Below, in pieces: positions 51,334 to 51,776 of a stretch of 51,776 bases of DNA. This DNA comes from Chlamydiota bacterium (lineage in GTDB: Bacteria; Chlamydiota; Chlamydiia; Chlamydiales; Parachlamydiaceae). A program made the translations under genes and the position numbers. The notes beneath the pieces are model-generated. The model had not been told where the DNA came from. It searched no databases and saw only the letters and a program-made list of their open reading frames with translations. The DNA is taken from assembly GCA_013287815.1 (NCBI GenBank), contig JABDDC010000010.1, forward strand, positions 1-51,776. The letters are read 5' to 3'. The stretch's first letter is position 1; each line of letters begins with the position of its first letter.

Positions 51334-51771
51334 TTATAGTAAAGTGGTGGTGGTAGCCTTTAACCTGGAAACGTCTCGTCCCTTATAAATAATTTTTGCT
51401 ATATTTTCGCAATAAGGGACAAACTCCTCATCAGAAACTCTCTTGGAAACATCATGCTCCGCAACAATTTTCATCACTCTTAAGCAAATTTCCCAGGGAC
51501 TTGCTTCATCATTAAAATTTTCTTTGCCAATGATTTCGAAGATAGACCTGTCATTTTTTAGAGAGATATTTTTCACTATATGTGATTTAGACAGGTAATA
51601 TTCCAGACTGTATTTCTGCTGTGAAAAATTGAGACTGAGATCACGATAGCGCTTAAGAGAATGTATTGAGTAGATATCATATCTAGCGATTGAAATTCGG
51701 AATAAAGGAAATTGTTCATGCAAATACGTTGCGGCACTCTTTACAATCATGGATGAAGACAGTCCAAACAT
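51334..51771 (-). CDS. Hypothetical protein at window edge, possibly partial
   Basis: A 145-residue frame beginning only five bases from the window end, so the true start may lie outside. It is mostly helical and charged with no signal peptide, no membrane span and no motif I recognise. It ends in a Thr-rich run (KATTTTLL). It is on the same strand as pgpH, with 70 bases between, and could be its upstream operon partner. Function unknown. Confidence 0.5.
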   Translation of the reverse strand: MFGLSSSMIVKSAATYLHEQFPLFRISIARYDIYSIHSLKRYRDLSLNFSQQKYSLEYYLSKSHIVKNISLKNDRSIFEIIGKENFNDEASPWEICLRVMKIVAEHDVSKRVSDEEFVPYCENIAKIIYKGRDVSRLKATTTTLL

Positions 51772-51776
51772 GGTTA

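Overview
The window looks like the chromosome of a Chlamydia-related bacterium (an environmental chlamydia, probably Parachlamydiales rather than Chlamydiaceae). Gene order is the main evidence. From right to left, groEL3-like, murF, mraY, murD, LysM/nlpD, ftsW, murG, murC, ftsQ-like, (accessory block), rsbV-type STAS gene, miaA, a large coiled-coil gene, rsfS, fabF, Nudix, aas-like and cysS follow the order I remember for Chlamydia trachomatis CT755-CT782. Extra metabolic genes (fatty-acid desaturase, nadD), accessory proteins and abundant non-coding repeats indicate a larger genome than that of Chlamydiaceae. Species is not determinable from the sequence alone.

Layout. 1-960: a decayed AAA ATPase gene behind tandem palindromes, and a small winged-helix protein. 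0.96-13.2 kb, minus strand: housekeeping genes (cysS, an acyltransferase-carrier-ligase fusion, Nudix, fabF, rsfS, nadD, a HAD phosphatase, a coiled-coil protein, miaA, a STAS protein). This stretch is interrupted by three inverted-repeat elements, one a roughly 0.9-kb double minisatellite array. 13.3-26.5 kb: an accessory block of exported or host-interaction candidates. It holds a class II UvrA, a SopB/IpgD-like CX5R phosphatase, a secreted papain-like protease, an outer-membrane barrel, two related beta-propeller proteins (one fused to a pyruvyltransferase-like domain), CutA and an inverse-autotransporter barrel. 26.5-35.6 kb, minus strand: a compact peptidoglycan and division operon, mostly with overlapping genes. 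35.7-39.4 kb: desaturase, tRNA-Cys, groEL3-like. 39.6-42.5 kb: an iron- or cobalamin-type ABC importer. 42.5-47.1 kb: toxin-antitoxin debris, a YkgJ-type protein, a phosphohexomutase and a possible effector. 47.1-51.8 kb, minus strand: DEAD-box helicase, short-chain dehydrogenase, a PgpH-type 7TM-HD phosphodiesterase and an unrecognised gene at the edge.

How the genes work together. The mur/fts cluster makes and polymerises lipid II and carries an FtsQ-like divisome gene. The fabF, aas-like and desaturase genes supply or remodel membrane fatty acids. rsfS, miaA, cysS and tRNA-Cys serve translation. The most novel content is the accessory block: the SopB-like phosphatase and the secreted pyruvyltransferase-propeller fusion beside its stand-alone propeller paralogue. 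The second theme is the set of nested inverted-repeat elements, which share small modules with one another.
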